From Patulibacter defluvii (GTDB lineage Bacteria > Actinomycetota > Thermoleophilia > Solirubrobacterales > Solirubrobacteraceae): 64,000 nt of DNA. The notes below the pieces were generated by a model. The model had not been told where the DNA came from, did not search any database, and saw nothing but the letters and a program-made list of their open reading frames with translations. Positions within the stretch are counted from its first letter, which is position 1. Each line of letters starts with the position of its first letter. Both the position numbers and the translations under genes were made by a program. This document shows positions 1 through 8,489 of the stretch, piece by piece. The stretch spans positions 113,230 through 177,229 of the forward strand of contig NZ_JAWZSQ010000009.1 of assembly GCF_034096925.1 (NCBI RefSeq), in the 5' to 3' direction.

Positions 1-1044
1 CCCCGGCGCCCACGGCCGCCCCGGCCCCACCGCCCGCGCCCGCCTCGCGCGCCCACGTGTCCCCCGGCCCTGGCGGCGACCCGGTCGTCACCGCCAGCCC
101 CAGCACGTCCTCGACCGGGACCGCCGGCGGCCGCAGCGTGCCGATCCCGGTCGCGGTGATCGTCGGCCCCGTGCCCGCCGCCTCGCCGTCCCCGGTGCCC
201 ATCCCGGCCTCGCGCAGCGCCGCCCGCGCGGCCGCCACCAGCGCGGTCGCCGACGCCGGCCGCGCCGCCGGGTCCTTCGCCATCCCCGCGATCACCGCCT
301 GGGCCAGCGCCGCGGGCAGCTCGGGCCGCAGCTCGCGCAGATCGGGCGGCGGCGCGTGCTGGTGCGCCCACAGCACCGCCAGGTCGTTGTCGCGGACGAA
401 CGGCTTGCGGCCGCTCAGGACGGTGAACAGCACCCCGGCCAGGGCGTAGACGTCGACCGCCGGCCCGCCCCCGCCCTCCAGCTGCTCCGGAGCCGCGAAG
501 TCGAGCGTCCCGAGCCCGTGCCCGGTCGCCGTCCGTCCGTCGCGCGAGTCCAGCCAGCGGCCGGCGCCGAAGTCGCTCAGCCAGGCGTGGTCGCGCCCGT
601 CGCGCGGCTCCAGCAGCACGTTGGCCGGCTTCACGTCGCGGTGGACGAGGCCGCTGGCGTGGGCCGCGTCGAGCGCCGACGCCAGCTGCTCGACCACGGC
701 CAGCGCGGTCGTGGGCGGCAGCGGGCCCAGCCTCCGCAGCGCCGCCGACAGGTCCGTCCCCTCGACCCAGCGCATCGCCAGGTACAGCTGGCCGTCGCGC
801 TCGTCGGCCTCGTGGACCGGGATCACGTGCGGGTGCTCGAGCGCCGCCAGCAGCCGCGCCTCGCGCACGAAGCGGGCCCGGAACGCCGGGTCGTCGGCCA
901 GCGCCGGCGCGATCACCTTCAGCGCCACCGGCCGGTCGAGCGTCAGCTGGGTCGCCCGGTAGACGATCCCCATCCCGCCGCGGCCGGCGACCGCGTCGAT
1001 CCGGTAGGCCCCGATCCGGGCGCCGACCGCCAGCTCGCCGCTCA
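1..1044 (-). CDS. Serine/threonine protein kinase, C-terminus beyond the window edge
   Basis: Hanks-type kinase read from the ATG at 1044; 348 codons are visible and the frame is still open at base 1. Visible motifs are a glycine-rich loop (GRGGMG, residues 21-26), the ATP-binding lysine in VALKV (K43), the catalytic loop HRDVKPAN (H135-N142), SDFG (157-160) and APE (185-187). All key catalytic residues are present, so it should be active. After about residue 265 the sequence becomes rich in Gly, Ala, Pro and Thr, as in the linker of PknB-type receptor kinases before a membrane segment. The transmembrane and extracellular part, if any, would lie outside the window. No SD motif is obvious. Substrates cannot be inferred. 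Confidence 0.93.
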
Positions 1045-1320
1045 TGGCGCGGACCGCCCCGGGTGGGGGCGTAGAAGGGACGGTGGGGTGCAGCGGACGA
1101 TCGCCATCGGCCGGCGGTCGGCGTCGGGGGGAAGGACGCGGTCGACCCGGGACCCCCGCAGACTGCCACATCGCCCGGCCGGCGCCGCCGGTCGCCGTCG
1201 GTGACGCCCCCGTCACGTCGGCGCGAAGCCGTTCCGGGGCCGCCGCCCGTCGAGTACCCTCGGCCGCGACCCCGGAAAGCCCCCGCCCGGGCGACGACGC
1301 AGAGCGCGAGGAGAACGGAC

Positions 1321-3303
1321 ATGGCCTACCTGGTCACCGGCGCCACCGGCTTCATCGGCCGCCACCTGGTCGCCACCCTGTTGGAGAACCGCGACGGCGA
1401 CGTCCACGTGGTCGTCCGCGACGGCTCGCGGCCGAAGATCGACCGCCTGATCGCCGGCTGGCCGGAGGACGCCGCCGAGCGGGTGAAGCTCGTCGTCGGC
1501 GACCTCGAGTCGCCCGCGATGGGCGTCGACCCGCAGTGGATCGAGGAGCACCGCGGGCGGATCGAGCACTTCTTCCACCTGGCGGCGATCTACGACATGA
1601 CCGCCGACGAGGAGCGCAACCAGGCGCTCAACGTCGAGGGCACCCGCCACGCCGTCGAGCTGGCCAACGTGCTCGAGGTCGGCTGCCTGCACCACGTCTC
1701 CTCGGTCGCGGCCGCCGGCGACTACCACGGCGTCTTCCGCGAGGACATGTTCGACGAGGGCCAGCCGCTGCCCTCGGCCTACCACCGGACCAAGTTCGAG
1801 TCCGAGCGGATCGCCCGCGGCGAGTCGCTGGTGCCCTGGCGGGTCTACCGGCCGGCGATCGTCGTCGGCCACTCCGAGACCGGCGAGATGGACAAGATCG
1901 ACGGGCCGTACTACGTCTTCGGCCTGCTCAAGCGGCTGCGGAAGCTGCCCGGGATGATCCCGCTCGTCGCCCCCGACCTGGGCGCGACCAACATGGTCCC
2001 GGTCGACTACGTGGCCAAGGCGATGGACCACATCGCCCACCAGCCCGACCTCGACCAGCAGGCCTTCCACCTCTGCAACCCGCGCCCGCAGCCGCTGGTC
2101 GACACGATCAACGTCTTCGCCCGCGCCGCCCGCGCCCCGCGGCTGTCGCTGCGGCCGCCCGGCGTGCCGGCGCTCGACCTCCACAAGGGGCTGGCCGCGC
2201 GGCTGGTCAACAGCTCGACGCTGGCGCCGTTGCGGCGGGCGCTGCTGTCGCCGACCGGGATCCCGGACGAGGTCCTCCCCCACATGTCGTTCGCGTCGGT
2301 CTTCGACGCCCGCCGGGCCGAGCAGGCGCTGGCCGGCAGCGGGATCGGCGTCCCGCGGCTGCGCGACTACGCGGCCACGCTGTGGGACTTCTGGGAGCGC
2401 AACCTCGACCCCGACCTGCACGACGACAGCCGGCTGCGGGCCGCGGTCCACGGCCGCACGGTGCTGATCACCGGCGCCTCGTCGGGGATCGGCGAGGCGA
2501 CCGCGCTGAAGGTGGCGCTCTCCGGCGGCACCCCGCTGCTGGTCGCCCGCACCCGCTCGAAGCTCGAGGCGCTGCAGCGGCTGATCGAGCAGCAGGGCGG
2601 CACCGCCTACGTCTACCCCTGCGACCTCAACGACCTCGACGCGATCGACGAGCTGGCCCGGACGGTCACCCGCGAGCACCGGGTCGACGTCGTGGTCAAC
2701 AACGCCGGCCGCTCGATCCGCCGCTCGCTGAAGCTCAGCCTCAACCGCTTCCACGACTTCGAGCGGACGATGCAGCTGAACTACTTCGGCGCGATCCGGC
2801 TGGTGATGGGCGTGCTGCCGCACATGGTCGAGCACGGCGGCGGGCACGTCGTGAACATCAGCTCGATCGGGGCCCAGACCTGGCCGCCGCGGTTCAGCGC
2901 CTACGTCGCCTCGAAGGCCGCGCTCGACGCCTGGACCCGCGTGGTCGCCTCGGAGCTGGTCGGCGCCAAGGTGACTTTCACCACGATCCACATGCCGCTG
3001 GTGCGGACGCCGATGATCGCGCCGACGAAGATCTACGACAAGATGCCGACGATCACGCCGGTCGAGGCCGCCGACCTGGTGGCGAAGGCGATCGTCGAGC
3101 ACCCGAAGCACATCGACACCCTGCTCGGGACCGCCGGCGAGGTGCTCTACGCGCTGGCGCCGAAGATCAGCGACCAGATCCTCAACACCGGCTACCGGGT
3201 CTTCCCCGACTCGGCCGCGGCCCGCGGCCAGGAGAACCCGGACGAGCGGGCGGGCGTCGAGATGCGGGTGCTGGCCGCGCTGACGCGCGGCATGCACTGG
3301 TAG
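1321..3303 (+). CDS. Two-domain fatty acyl-CoA reductase (AcrA1/FCR-like SDR fusion)
   Basis: 660-residue fusion of two short-chain dehydrogenase domains. The N-terminal extended-SDR half has the nucleotide-binding TGATGFIG (residues 6-13) and a catalytic Tyr/Lys pair in SAYHRTK (Y154, K158). The C-terminal classical SDR half has TGASSGIG (384-391), NNAG and SAYVASK (Y528, K532). This arrangement and length match the mycobacterial acyl-CoA reductase family that reduces long-chain acyl-CoA via aldehyde to alcohol, probably for wax ester or ether lipid synthesis; the exact substrate is inference. The ATG at 1321 is preceded by a good SD (GAGGAG). A -10-like TACCCT lies about 60 nt upstream. The gene stands alone and converges on a TetR regulator. 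Confidence 0.85.
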   Translation: MAYLVTGATGFIGRHLVATLLENRDGDVHVVVRDGSRPKIDRLIAGWPEDAAERVKLVVGDLESPAMGVDPQWIEEHRGRIEHFFHLAAIYDMTADEERNQALNVEGTRHAVELANVLEVGCLHHVSSVAAAGDYHGVFREDMFDEGQPLPSAYHRTKFESERIARGESLVPWRVYRPAIVVGHSETGEMDKIDGPYYVFGLLKRLRKLPGMIPLVAPDLGATNMVPVDYVAKAMDHIAHQPDLDQQAFHLCNPRPQPLVDTINVFARAARAPRLSLRPPGVPALDLHKGLAARLVNSSTLAPLRRALLSPTGIPDEVLPHMSFASVFDARRAEQALAGSGIGVPRLRDYAATLWDFWERNLDPDLHDDSRLRAAVHGRTVLITGASSGIGEATALKVALSGGTPLLVARTRSKLEALQRLIEQQGGTAYVYPCDLNDLDAIDELARTVTREHRVDVVVNNAGRSIRRSLKLSLNRFHDFERTMQLNYFGAIRLVMGVLPHMVEHGGGHVVNISSIGAQTWPPRFSAYVASKAALDAWTRVVASELVGAKVTFTTIHMPLVRTPMIAPTKIYDKMPTITPVEAADLVAKAIVEHPKHIDTLLGTAGEVLYALAPKISDQILNTGYRVFPDSAAARGQENPDERAGVEMRVLAALTRGMHW

Positions 3304-3314
3304 ACCGCGGACCG

Positions 3315-3390
3315 GCGGGGCGCGGCACGCCCCGCGTCGGTCCCACGACGGACCCACCGATCCCCGGCGAGGCGTGCCGGGGATCGGTGG
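3315..3390. terminator. Twin hairpins between convergent genes
   Basis: Two perfect stem-loops lie in the 96-bp gap between the reductase and the tetR gene. The first has 8-bp arms at 3315-3322 and 3328-3335. The second has 15-bp arms at 3354-3368 and 3376-3390 with a 7-nt loop. Neither is followed by a clear T tract, so bidirectional termination is inferred from position and stem strength. Confidence 0.6.
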
Positions 3391-3399
3391 ACCCGGCGC

Positions 3400-4113
3400 T
3401 CAGCCCTTGGCCGCGTCGTCGGCGGCCTGGCGCAGGCCGGTGAGGATCAGGCGCACGCCGCTGCGGAGCAGGTCCTCGACCTGCTGGTTGCCCAGCAGCT
3501 CGCGTCCCTGGCGCATGATCGGGGTGTCGTCGGCGTCCTCGTCGTCGCGGCCGGCGATCTCCTCGAGCGCGCCGACCATGTCGCTCCACTCGGCGGTCAG
3601 CCGCGACGCACCGCGCAGCAGCCAGACCAGCGAGGTGGTGCCGCCGCTGCGGGCCTCGACCGGCACGCCGGCCTCGACCAGCGGCGCGTTGAACGCCTCC
3701 AGCCAGCGGACGATGCCGGGACGGCCGAGGGCGCGCCCGTGGATCCGCTCCGGCAGGCCGGGGAACTCGTCGAGCGTCCGGTAGCTGGCGATCGTCAGCT
3801 CCTCGAGCCGCTCGCTCCAGGTCCCGACGTAGCCGTCGAGCGGAATCGTCGCGATCACGGCGTCGACGACGTCGTCGACCAGGCTGTCCTTGCCTGGTAC
3901 GTGGCGGTAGGCGGCCATCGTCGAGACGCCGAGCTCGGCGGCGAGACGGCGCATCGAGAGCGCGTCGAGGCCATCGCGGCGGGCGATCGTGACCGCGGCG
4001 GCCACGACGCGGGCGCGGGTCAGTCGCTCACCGACCGACTGGCGCGGTTCGATCGAGAGGGTCGAGGCGGAATCGCTTCCGCCCTGTGTCGTAGGCGGCG
4101 GGAGATCGTGCAC
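3400..4113 (-). CDS. TetR-family transcriptional regulator
   Basis: 237-residue protein with an N-terminal TetR DNA-binding domain at about residues 30-80 (recognition region LGVSTMAAYRHVPGK) and a C-terminal ligand-binding region resembling the TetR_C type. An N-terminal tail of about 28 residues precedes the HTH. The GTG start at 4113 is chosen because a -10-like TAGTGT sits at 4125-4120, six nt upstream, which suggests a leaderless mRNA. GTGCAC repeats overlap this promoter, fitting autorepression. The target is unknown; the convergent acyl-CoA reductase is the nearest candidate. Confidence 0.85.
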   Translation of the reverse strand: MHDLPPPTTQGGSDSASTLSIEPRQSVGERLTRARVVAAAVTIARRDGLDALSMRRLAAELGVSTMAAYRHVPGKDSLVDDVVDAVIATIPLDGYVGTWSERLEELTIASYRTLDEFPGLPERIHGRALGRPGIVRWLEAFNAPLVEAGVPVEARSGGTTSLVWLLRGASRLTAEWSDMVGALEEIAGRDDEDADDTPIMRQGRELLGNQQVEDLLRSGVRLILTGLRQAADDAAKG

Positions 4114-4125
4114 AGGTGCACACTA
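4109..4125 (-). promoter_or_regulatory. tetR promoter with GTGCAC operator-like repeats
   Basis: On the minus strand TAGTGT (4125-4120) precedes the GTG start by 6 nt. Two GTGCAC palindromes separated by 2 nt (4109-4114 and 4117-4122) overlap the hexamer and the start codon. A TetR dimer bound here would block its own transcription. This is read from the sequence only. Confidence 0.4.
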
Positions 4126-4216
4126 CCGTCCTCGCGAGATGTGTCTGACCTCTCGGCGGACGTTCGATCCTGGATCGATCGACATCGTACATCCGGCCGC
4201 CGCGGTCGACGCCGCG

Positions 4217-6415
4217 CTACTCCTCCAGATCGGCCTCGCGCGCCCGCCGCGCGTGCAGCTCCATCAGCTCGCGCTGGAGCCCGCGCGGGGCCTCCGGATC
4301 GGCCGGCGCGACCCGCTCCCAGGAGCCGTCCGGCCGCAGCAGCCAGGAGCCGTCTTCGTCCTCGAGGCTGCGGTGGAGCGCGTCGAGCAGTTGCTCCTTC
4401 GCGCGCTCGTCGGCGACCGGGACCACCAGCTCGACGCGGTTGTCGAGGTTGCGCTCCATGATGTCGGCCGAGCCCATCAGGACGGTCGTCTCGCCGTCGC
4501 GCTCGAAGGCGTAGATCCGCGAGTGCTCCAGGAACCGGCCGAGCACCGAGCGGACCCGGATCGTCTCCGACAGGCCCGGCACGCCGACCCGCAGGCAGCA
4601 GATGCCGCGGACGTTGATGTCGATCGGCAACCCCGCCTGCGAGGCCCGGTAGAGGGCCTGGATCGAGGTCCGGTCGACCAGCGAGTTCATCTTCAGCGTC
4701 GCCCGCGCTGGCTGGCCGGCGCGGTGCGCCTCGACGGTCTTCTCCAGCTCCTCCAGCAGCCCGTCGCGGAGGCCGTTGGGGGCCACCAGCGACTTGCGGA
4801 AGCGGCCCGGCTTGGCGAAGCCGGTCAGCTGGTTGAACATGTCGGCGACGTCGGCGCCGATCTCCGGATCGCAGGTGAAGAGCCCGAAGTCGGTGTAGAG
4901 CCGCGCGGTCTTGGCGTGGTAGTTGCCGGTCCCGACGTGGACGTAGTGGCGGACCCGCTCGCCCTCGCGGCGGATCACCAGGATGCACTTGGCGTGCGTC
5001 TTCAGCGCCGGGTGGCCGTAGACGACGTGGACGCCGGTGTCCTCCAGGACCTGGGCCCAGCGGATGTTGGCCTGCTCGTCGAAGCGCGCCTTCAGCTCGA
5101 CCAGCGCGACCGTCTGCTTGCCCCGCTCCGAGGCCCGCACCAGCGCCGGCAGCAGGGTGCTGTCGGCGCTCGTCCGGTAGACGGTCATCTTGATCGCCAG
5201 CACGTCGCGGTCGGCCGAGGCCTGCTCCACGAACCGCTCGACCGAGGTCTCGAAGCTGTCGTACGGGTGGTGGACGAGGACGTCGCCGCGGCGCATCGCC
5301 CCGAAGACGTCGGCCTGCTCGTCGTCGCCCTCGCGCAGCCGCGGCGGCGTGACCGGGCGCCACGGCTCGTCGAGCAGGTCGTTGTGGCCCGGGGCCTTGA
5401 CCAGCTGCCAGAGCGCGGTCAGGTCGAGCAGCCCCTCGACGTCGTAGACCATCCGCTCCTCGACGCCGAGCTGCTCGACGATCTCGGTCCGCAGCGCGTC
5501 GCTGACGTCGGCGTCGATCTCGACCCGCACGATCTCGCCGAAGCGGCGGTTGCGCAGCTCGGCCTCGAGCGCCCGCTTGACGTCGTCGGCCTCGTCGGAG
5601 ATCTCGAAGTCGGCGTCGCGGGTGACCCGGAACATGCCGCGGTCGAGGATCTCCATCCCCGGGAAGAGCCGGTCGAGGTGGGCCTCGACGATCTCCTCCA
5701 GCGGCACGAAGACCTGGTCGTCGCCACCGTCGTCGACCCGCTCCAGCCGGTCGAGGACCTCGGTCGGCAGCTTCACGCGGGCGAAGACCGTCTGGCCGGT
5801 GTCGGGGTCGCGGACCAGCACGCCGAGGTTCAGCGAGAGGTTCGAGATGTAGGGGAACGGCCGCCCGAGCCCGACCGCCAGCGGCGTCAGCACCGGGTAG
5901 ATCCGGTTCTGGAAGCGCTCGGCGACGGCGGCCCGCTGCTCCTGGTCGAGCTCGTCGTGGCGGACCAGCCGGATGCCGGTCTCCGCCAGCTGCGGCAGCA
6001 GCTCGTCGAGCAGCACCCGGGCGTGCTGGTGGACGAGCGGGTCGACCTTCGCCCGCAGCTCGTCGAGCACCTGGTCGGCGGTCCGGCCGTCGGCGCCGCG
6101 GCGGCGGTTCTCGGCCCAGACCTTGGCGTGCAGCCCGGCGACGCGGATCATGAAGAACTCGTCGAGGTTCGAGGCGAAGATCGCCGCGAACTTGACCCGC
6201 TCCAGCAGCCGCTGCCGCGGGTCGCGCGCCAGCTCCAGCACCCGCTCGTCGAAGTCGATCCACGACAGCTCGCGGTTGACGAAGAACCGCGGATCGGCCG
6301 GGTCCGGCCGCTCCTCCGGGGTCGGGGGCGCGGTCGGGGCCGGGGCCGTCTCGGCGGCCGGCGCGACGGCGGTCGAGGGCGGCGCGGCGGAGGGGGACGG
6401 ATCGTCGTCGAGCAT
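4217..6415 (-). CDS. ppk1: Polyphosphate kinase 1
   Basis: 732-residue Ppk1, which reversibly transfers the ATP gamma-phosphate to inorganic polyphosphate. After a Pro/Ala-rich N-terminal tail of about 40 residues come the N-terminal domain (starting FFVNRELSWIDFDERVLELA), the head domain and the two phospholipase-D-like C-terminal domains. The catalytic histidine lies in ALKTHAKC (about residue 474), and the second conserved histidine is in HVGTGNYHAKTA about 30 residues later. Length is normal for actinobacterial Ppk1. The ATG at 6415 has a GGAGGA SD 5 nt upstream, better than the longer in-frame extension. It lies 14 nt downstream of two CHAD genes in the same direction, so the three form a polyphosphate operon. 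Confidence 0.96.
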   Translation of the reverse strand: MLDDDPSPSAAPPSTAVAPAAETAPAPTAPPTPEERPDPADPRFFVNRELSWIDFDERVLELARDPRQRLLERVKFAAIFASNLDEFFMIRVAGLHAKVWAENRRRGADGRTADQVLDELRAKVDPLVHQHARVLLDELLPQLAETGIRLVRHDELDQEQRAAVAERFQNRIYPVLTPLAVGLGRPFPYISNLSLNLGVLVRDPDTGQTVFARVKLPTEVLDRLERVDDGGDDQVFVPLEEIVEAHLDRLFPGMEILDRGMFRVTRDADFEISDEADDVKRALEAELRNRRFGEIVRVEIDADVSDALRTEIVEQLGVEERMVYDVEGLLDLTALWQLVKAPGHNDLLDEPWRPVTPPRLREGDDEQADVFGAMRRGDVLVHHPYDSFETSVERFVEQASADRDVLAIKMTVYRTSADSTLLPALVRASERGKQTVALVELKARFDEQANIRWAQVLEDTGVHVVYGHPALKTHAKCILVIRREGERVRHYVHVGTGNYHAKTARLYTDFGLFTCDPEIGADVADMFNQLTGFAKPGRFRKSLVAPNGLRDGLLEELEKTVEAHRAGQPARATLKMNSLVDRTSIQALYRASQAGLPIDINVRGICCLRVGVPGLSETIRVRSVLGRFLEHSRIYAFERDGETTVLMGSADIMERNLDNRVELVVPVADERAKEQLLDALHRSLEDEDGSWLLRPDGSWERVAPADPEAPRGLQRELMELHARRAREADLEE

Positions 6416-6429
6416 CGGGTCCTCCGAGC

Positions 6430-7035
6430 CTACGGTCGCGGTGTGACCGCGACGTTGCCATCCGGTGAAGGCGAGGTGATCGCCGGCCGCTCGGCGATCG
6501 CGTACTCCAGGCGGGCCCGGAAGCCCTCGCGCTCCAGCTCCCGCCACAGCTCCAGGAAACGGCCGTAGAGCAGCCGCCGGCGGGCCTGGAGGTAGGCGTG
6601 GAGCGAGAGCAGGCCGCGGTGCTCGGAGGCGTGCGGCAGGTCGGCGGCCAGCCGCGGATCGAGGTCGAGGGCGTCGTCGCCGGCCCGCTCCAGCAGCGCG
6701 GTCACGTCGGCCTCGCGGCGCTCGTCGATCGCTCGCGTCACCCGCGGCAGCCCGACGTCGCAGTCGTGGATCTCGCCGATCAGGTCCTGGAGGTCCTTGG
6801 CCCGGCGGGCGGCGATCGCGGCGTAGGGACCGAAGCACTCCTCGGCGGTCACCTCGAGCACGTAGCGCAGCCGCTTGGCGGCGATCCGCATGTCGTGCAG
6901 CGCCTCGACCTCGTCCGGGTCGAGCGCGGCGGGGATGAACCCGTGCAGCTCCTCCAGCCGCAGCTGCACGATCCGCTCGACGTTGTCGGCCAGTGGTCCG
7001 CCGACCTCGATCCCCCGCACCCGACGCGCCCTCAC
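6430..7035 (-). CDS. CHAD protein, C-terminal-type half
   Basis: 201 residues. It carries ALHDMRIAAKRLRYVLE (H47-E61), the second histidine/arginine-rich helix of a CHAD domain, followed by an alpha-helical region. CHAD domains bind inorganic polyphosphate through these basic residues (family knowledge). The GTG start at 7035 overlaps the TGA of the upstream CHAD gene in a GTGA, so translation is probably coupled. Each of the two genes carries only one of the two signature helices of an intact CHAD domain; together they look like one domain split in two. The gene is followed 14 nt later by ppk1. Confidence 0.85.
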   Translation of the reverse strand: MRARRVRGIEVGGPLADNVERIVQLRLEELHGFIPAALDPDEVEALHDMRIAAKRLRYVLEVTAEECFGPYAAIAARRAKDLQDLIGEIHDCDVGLPRVTRAIDERREADVTALLERAGDDALDLDPRLAADLPHASEHRGLLSLHAYLQARRRLLYGRFLELWRELEREGFRARLEYAIAERPAITSPSPDGNVAVTPRP

Positions 7036-7616
7036 GGCCGCGGCTCCTCGGCGGCGGGCTCGGGGGCGGGGTCCTCGGCCGGCGCGGCCTCGGGGGCGTC
7101 GACCTCGGCGTCGGCCAGCGGCTCGGCGGGCGGCGCGACGCTCGCCTCGGCGGCGTCGGCCAGCGCCTCCAGCCGTCCCCGCAGGTCGCTGTCGGCCAGC
7201 GACCGCAGGCCGGCGGCGAGCACGTCGTTGCCGGCCGCCTGCTGCTCGCGGACCCCGGCGATGAACGCCTGCAGGCCGGGCCGGTCGGCCGCCGGCAGCG
7301 CGTCGGCGAACCGCTCCAGGCCCTCGAGCTGGACGTCGGGATCGCGGCGGGCGCCGAGCGCGTCGGCGATCCGCTTGACGTCGCGCAGCGCCGAGCGGAA
7401 GGCGGCAGGTGGGAAGCAGGGGGCGTAGATCTCCAGCACCGCCCGCAGCCGCCGGCTGGCCACGCGCATCGCGTGGACCCGCTCGATCTCCTCGACGTCG
7501 AGGACGCCCTCGGCGTGCTCGAACAGCTCGGCCGCGCGGACCCGCACCGTGGCGGCCGCCGCCCACGCGTACGGCACGTCCGCCCGCAGCCCGGGTATCG
7601 GATTGGCCTTCGCCAC
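7032..7616 (-). CDS. CHAD protein, N-terminal-type half
   Basis: 194 residues. It carries RVHAMRVASRRLRAVLE (47-62), which matches the first signature helix of CHAD domains, then helices to about residue 150 and a Pro/Ala/Glu-rich tail (about 150-194) that looks like a linker. The GTG start at 7616 has a -10-like TACGCT at 7628-7623, six nt upstream, so it may be the leaderless first gene of the chad-chad-ppk1 operon. Its stop overlaps the next gene by 4 nt in a different frame. Either the halves assemble as a heterodimer, or a frameshift has broken one ancestral gene. Confidence 0.83.
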   Translation of the reverse strand: MAKANPIPGLRADVPYAWAAAATVRVRAAELFEHAEGVLDVEEIERVHAMRVASRRLRAVLEIYAPCFPPAAFRSALRDVKRIADALGARRDPDVQLEGLERFADALPAADRPGLQAFIAGVREQQAAGNDVLAAGLRSLADSDLRGRLEALADAAEASVAPPAEPLADAEVDAPEAAPAEDPAPEPAAEEPRP

Positions 7617-7673
7617 GCCATCAGCGTAGCCGCCGGATCGCGGCGGATGCGACCGTCCGGTGAAGTTCCGCCG

Positions 7674-8489
7674 CTACTCCCAGCGGAAGGTCGCGGCGGC
7701 CGCCGTCAGCGTCGCCACCGCCCAGCCGCCGAGGATCAGCACGTCGCGAACGGGGGCGACCTCGCCCGTCTCCAGCACCATCCGCAGGCCGTTGGAGAGC
7801 GCGCCGGTCGGCAGCAGCTCGAAGAGGTCGGCGGCCCCGCCGAGGTCGCTGAGCGGGAACGCGATCCCGCCGAAGACGAGCAGCAGGAACCAGAGGATGT
7901 TGGCCAGCGCCAAGGTCGTCATCGCCCGCAGCAGCCCGGCCATCAGGAAGGCCATCCCGCAGAAGGCGGCGGTGCCGACGGCGATCAGGACCGCGACCGA
8001 GAGCGGATCGCCGTGCGGGTTCCAGCCGAGCGCCATCCCGACCCCGCAGAGGACGGCGATCTGGAGCAGCTCGATCACCAGCACCGCGGCGGTCTTCGCG
8101 CCCAGCAGCACCACCCGCGGCAGCGCGGTCGCCCCCAGCCGCTTGAGGACCCCGTACTGGCGGTCGAAGCCGGTCGCGATCGCCTGGCCGGTGAAGGCGG
8201 CCGACATCACCGCCAGCGCCAGCACCCCGGGGACGAAGAAGTCGGCTCGCTCGCCGCTGACCTCGATGAAGGGGATCTTGGTGCAGACGACCAGCAGCCC
8301 CAGCGGGACGATCAGGTTCAGCAGCACCTGCTCGCCGTTGCGGAGGATCAGGGTCAGCTCCATCCGCGTCTGGGCGGCGAGCATCCGCAGCAGCGGGGCG
8401 CGACCGGGGTTCGGCGCGAACTGGCCGCGCGCCGTTTGCGACCGCGGGGGTTCCAAATCGCGCGCGGACGGCTGGATCGGCACGCTCAC
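7674..8489 (-). CDS. ABC-2 type transporter permease
   Basis: 271 residues with about six transmembrane helices from residue 50 on (for example VLLNLIVPLGLLVVCTKI and FVPGVLALAVMSAAFTG), typical of ABC-2/DrrB-like exporters. The GTG start overlaps the ATPase stop (GTGA), indicating coupling. However, residues about 8-22 are encoded by a copy of a 43-nt element found again at 20114-20156, so the N-terminus may have been extended by insertion; an internal ATG at 8384 (MLAAQTRMEL) is an alternative start. The exported substrate is unknown (drug, lipid or polysaccharide). Confidence 0.85.
   Translation of the reverse strand: MSVPIQPSARDLEPPRSQTARGQFAPNPGRAPLLRMLAAQTRMELTLILRNGEQVLLNLIVPLGLLVVCTKIPFIEVSGERADFFVPGVLALAVMSAAFTGQAIATGFDRQYGVLKRLGATALPRVVLLGAKTAAVLVIELLQIAVLCGVGMALGWNPHGDPLSVAVLIAVGTAAFCGMAFLMAGLLRAMTTLALANILWFLLLVFGGIAFPLSDLGGAADLFELLPTGALSNGLRMVLETGEVAPVRDVLILGGWAVATLTAAAATFRWE
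8423..8468. repeat. 43-nt inverted-arm element, copy 1 (inside permease N-terminus)
   Basis: 8-nt arms CCGCGCGC (8425-8432) and GCGCGCGG (8460-8467) flank a core containing GTTTGCGACCGCGG. The same architecture and length, with 36 of 43 positions identical, occurs at 20114-20156. This copy lies in-frame in the annotated coding sequence. Confidence 0.7.
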
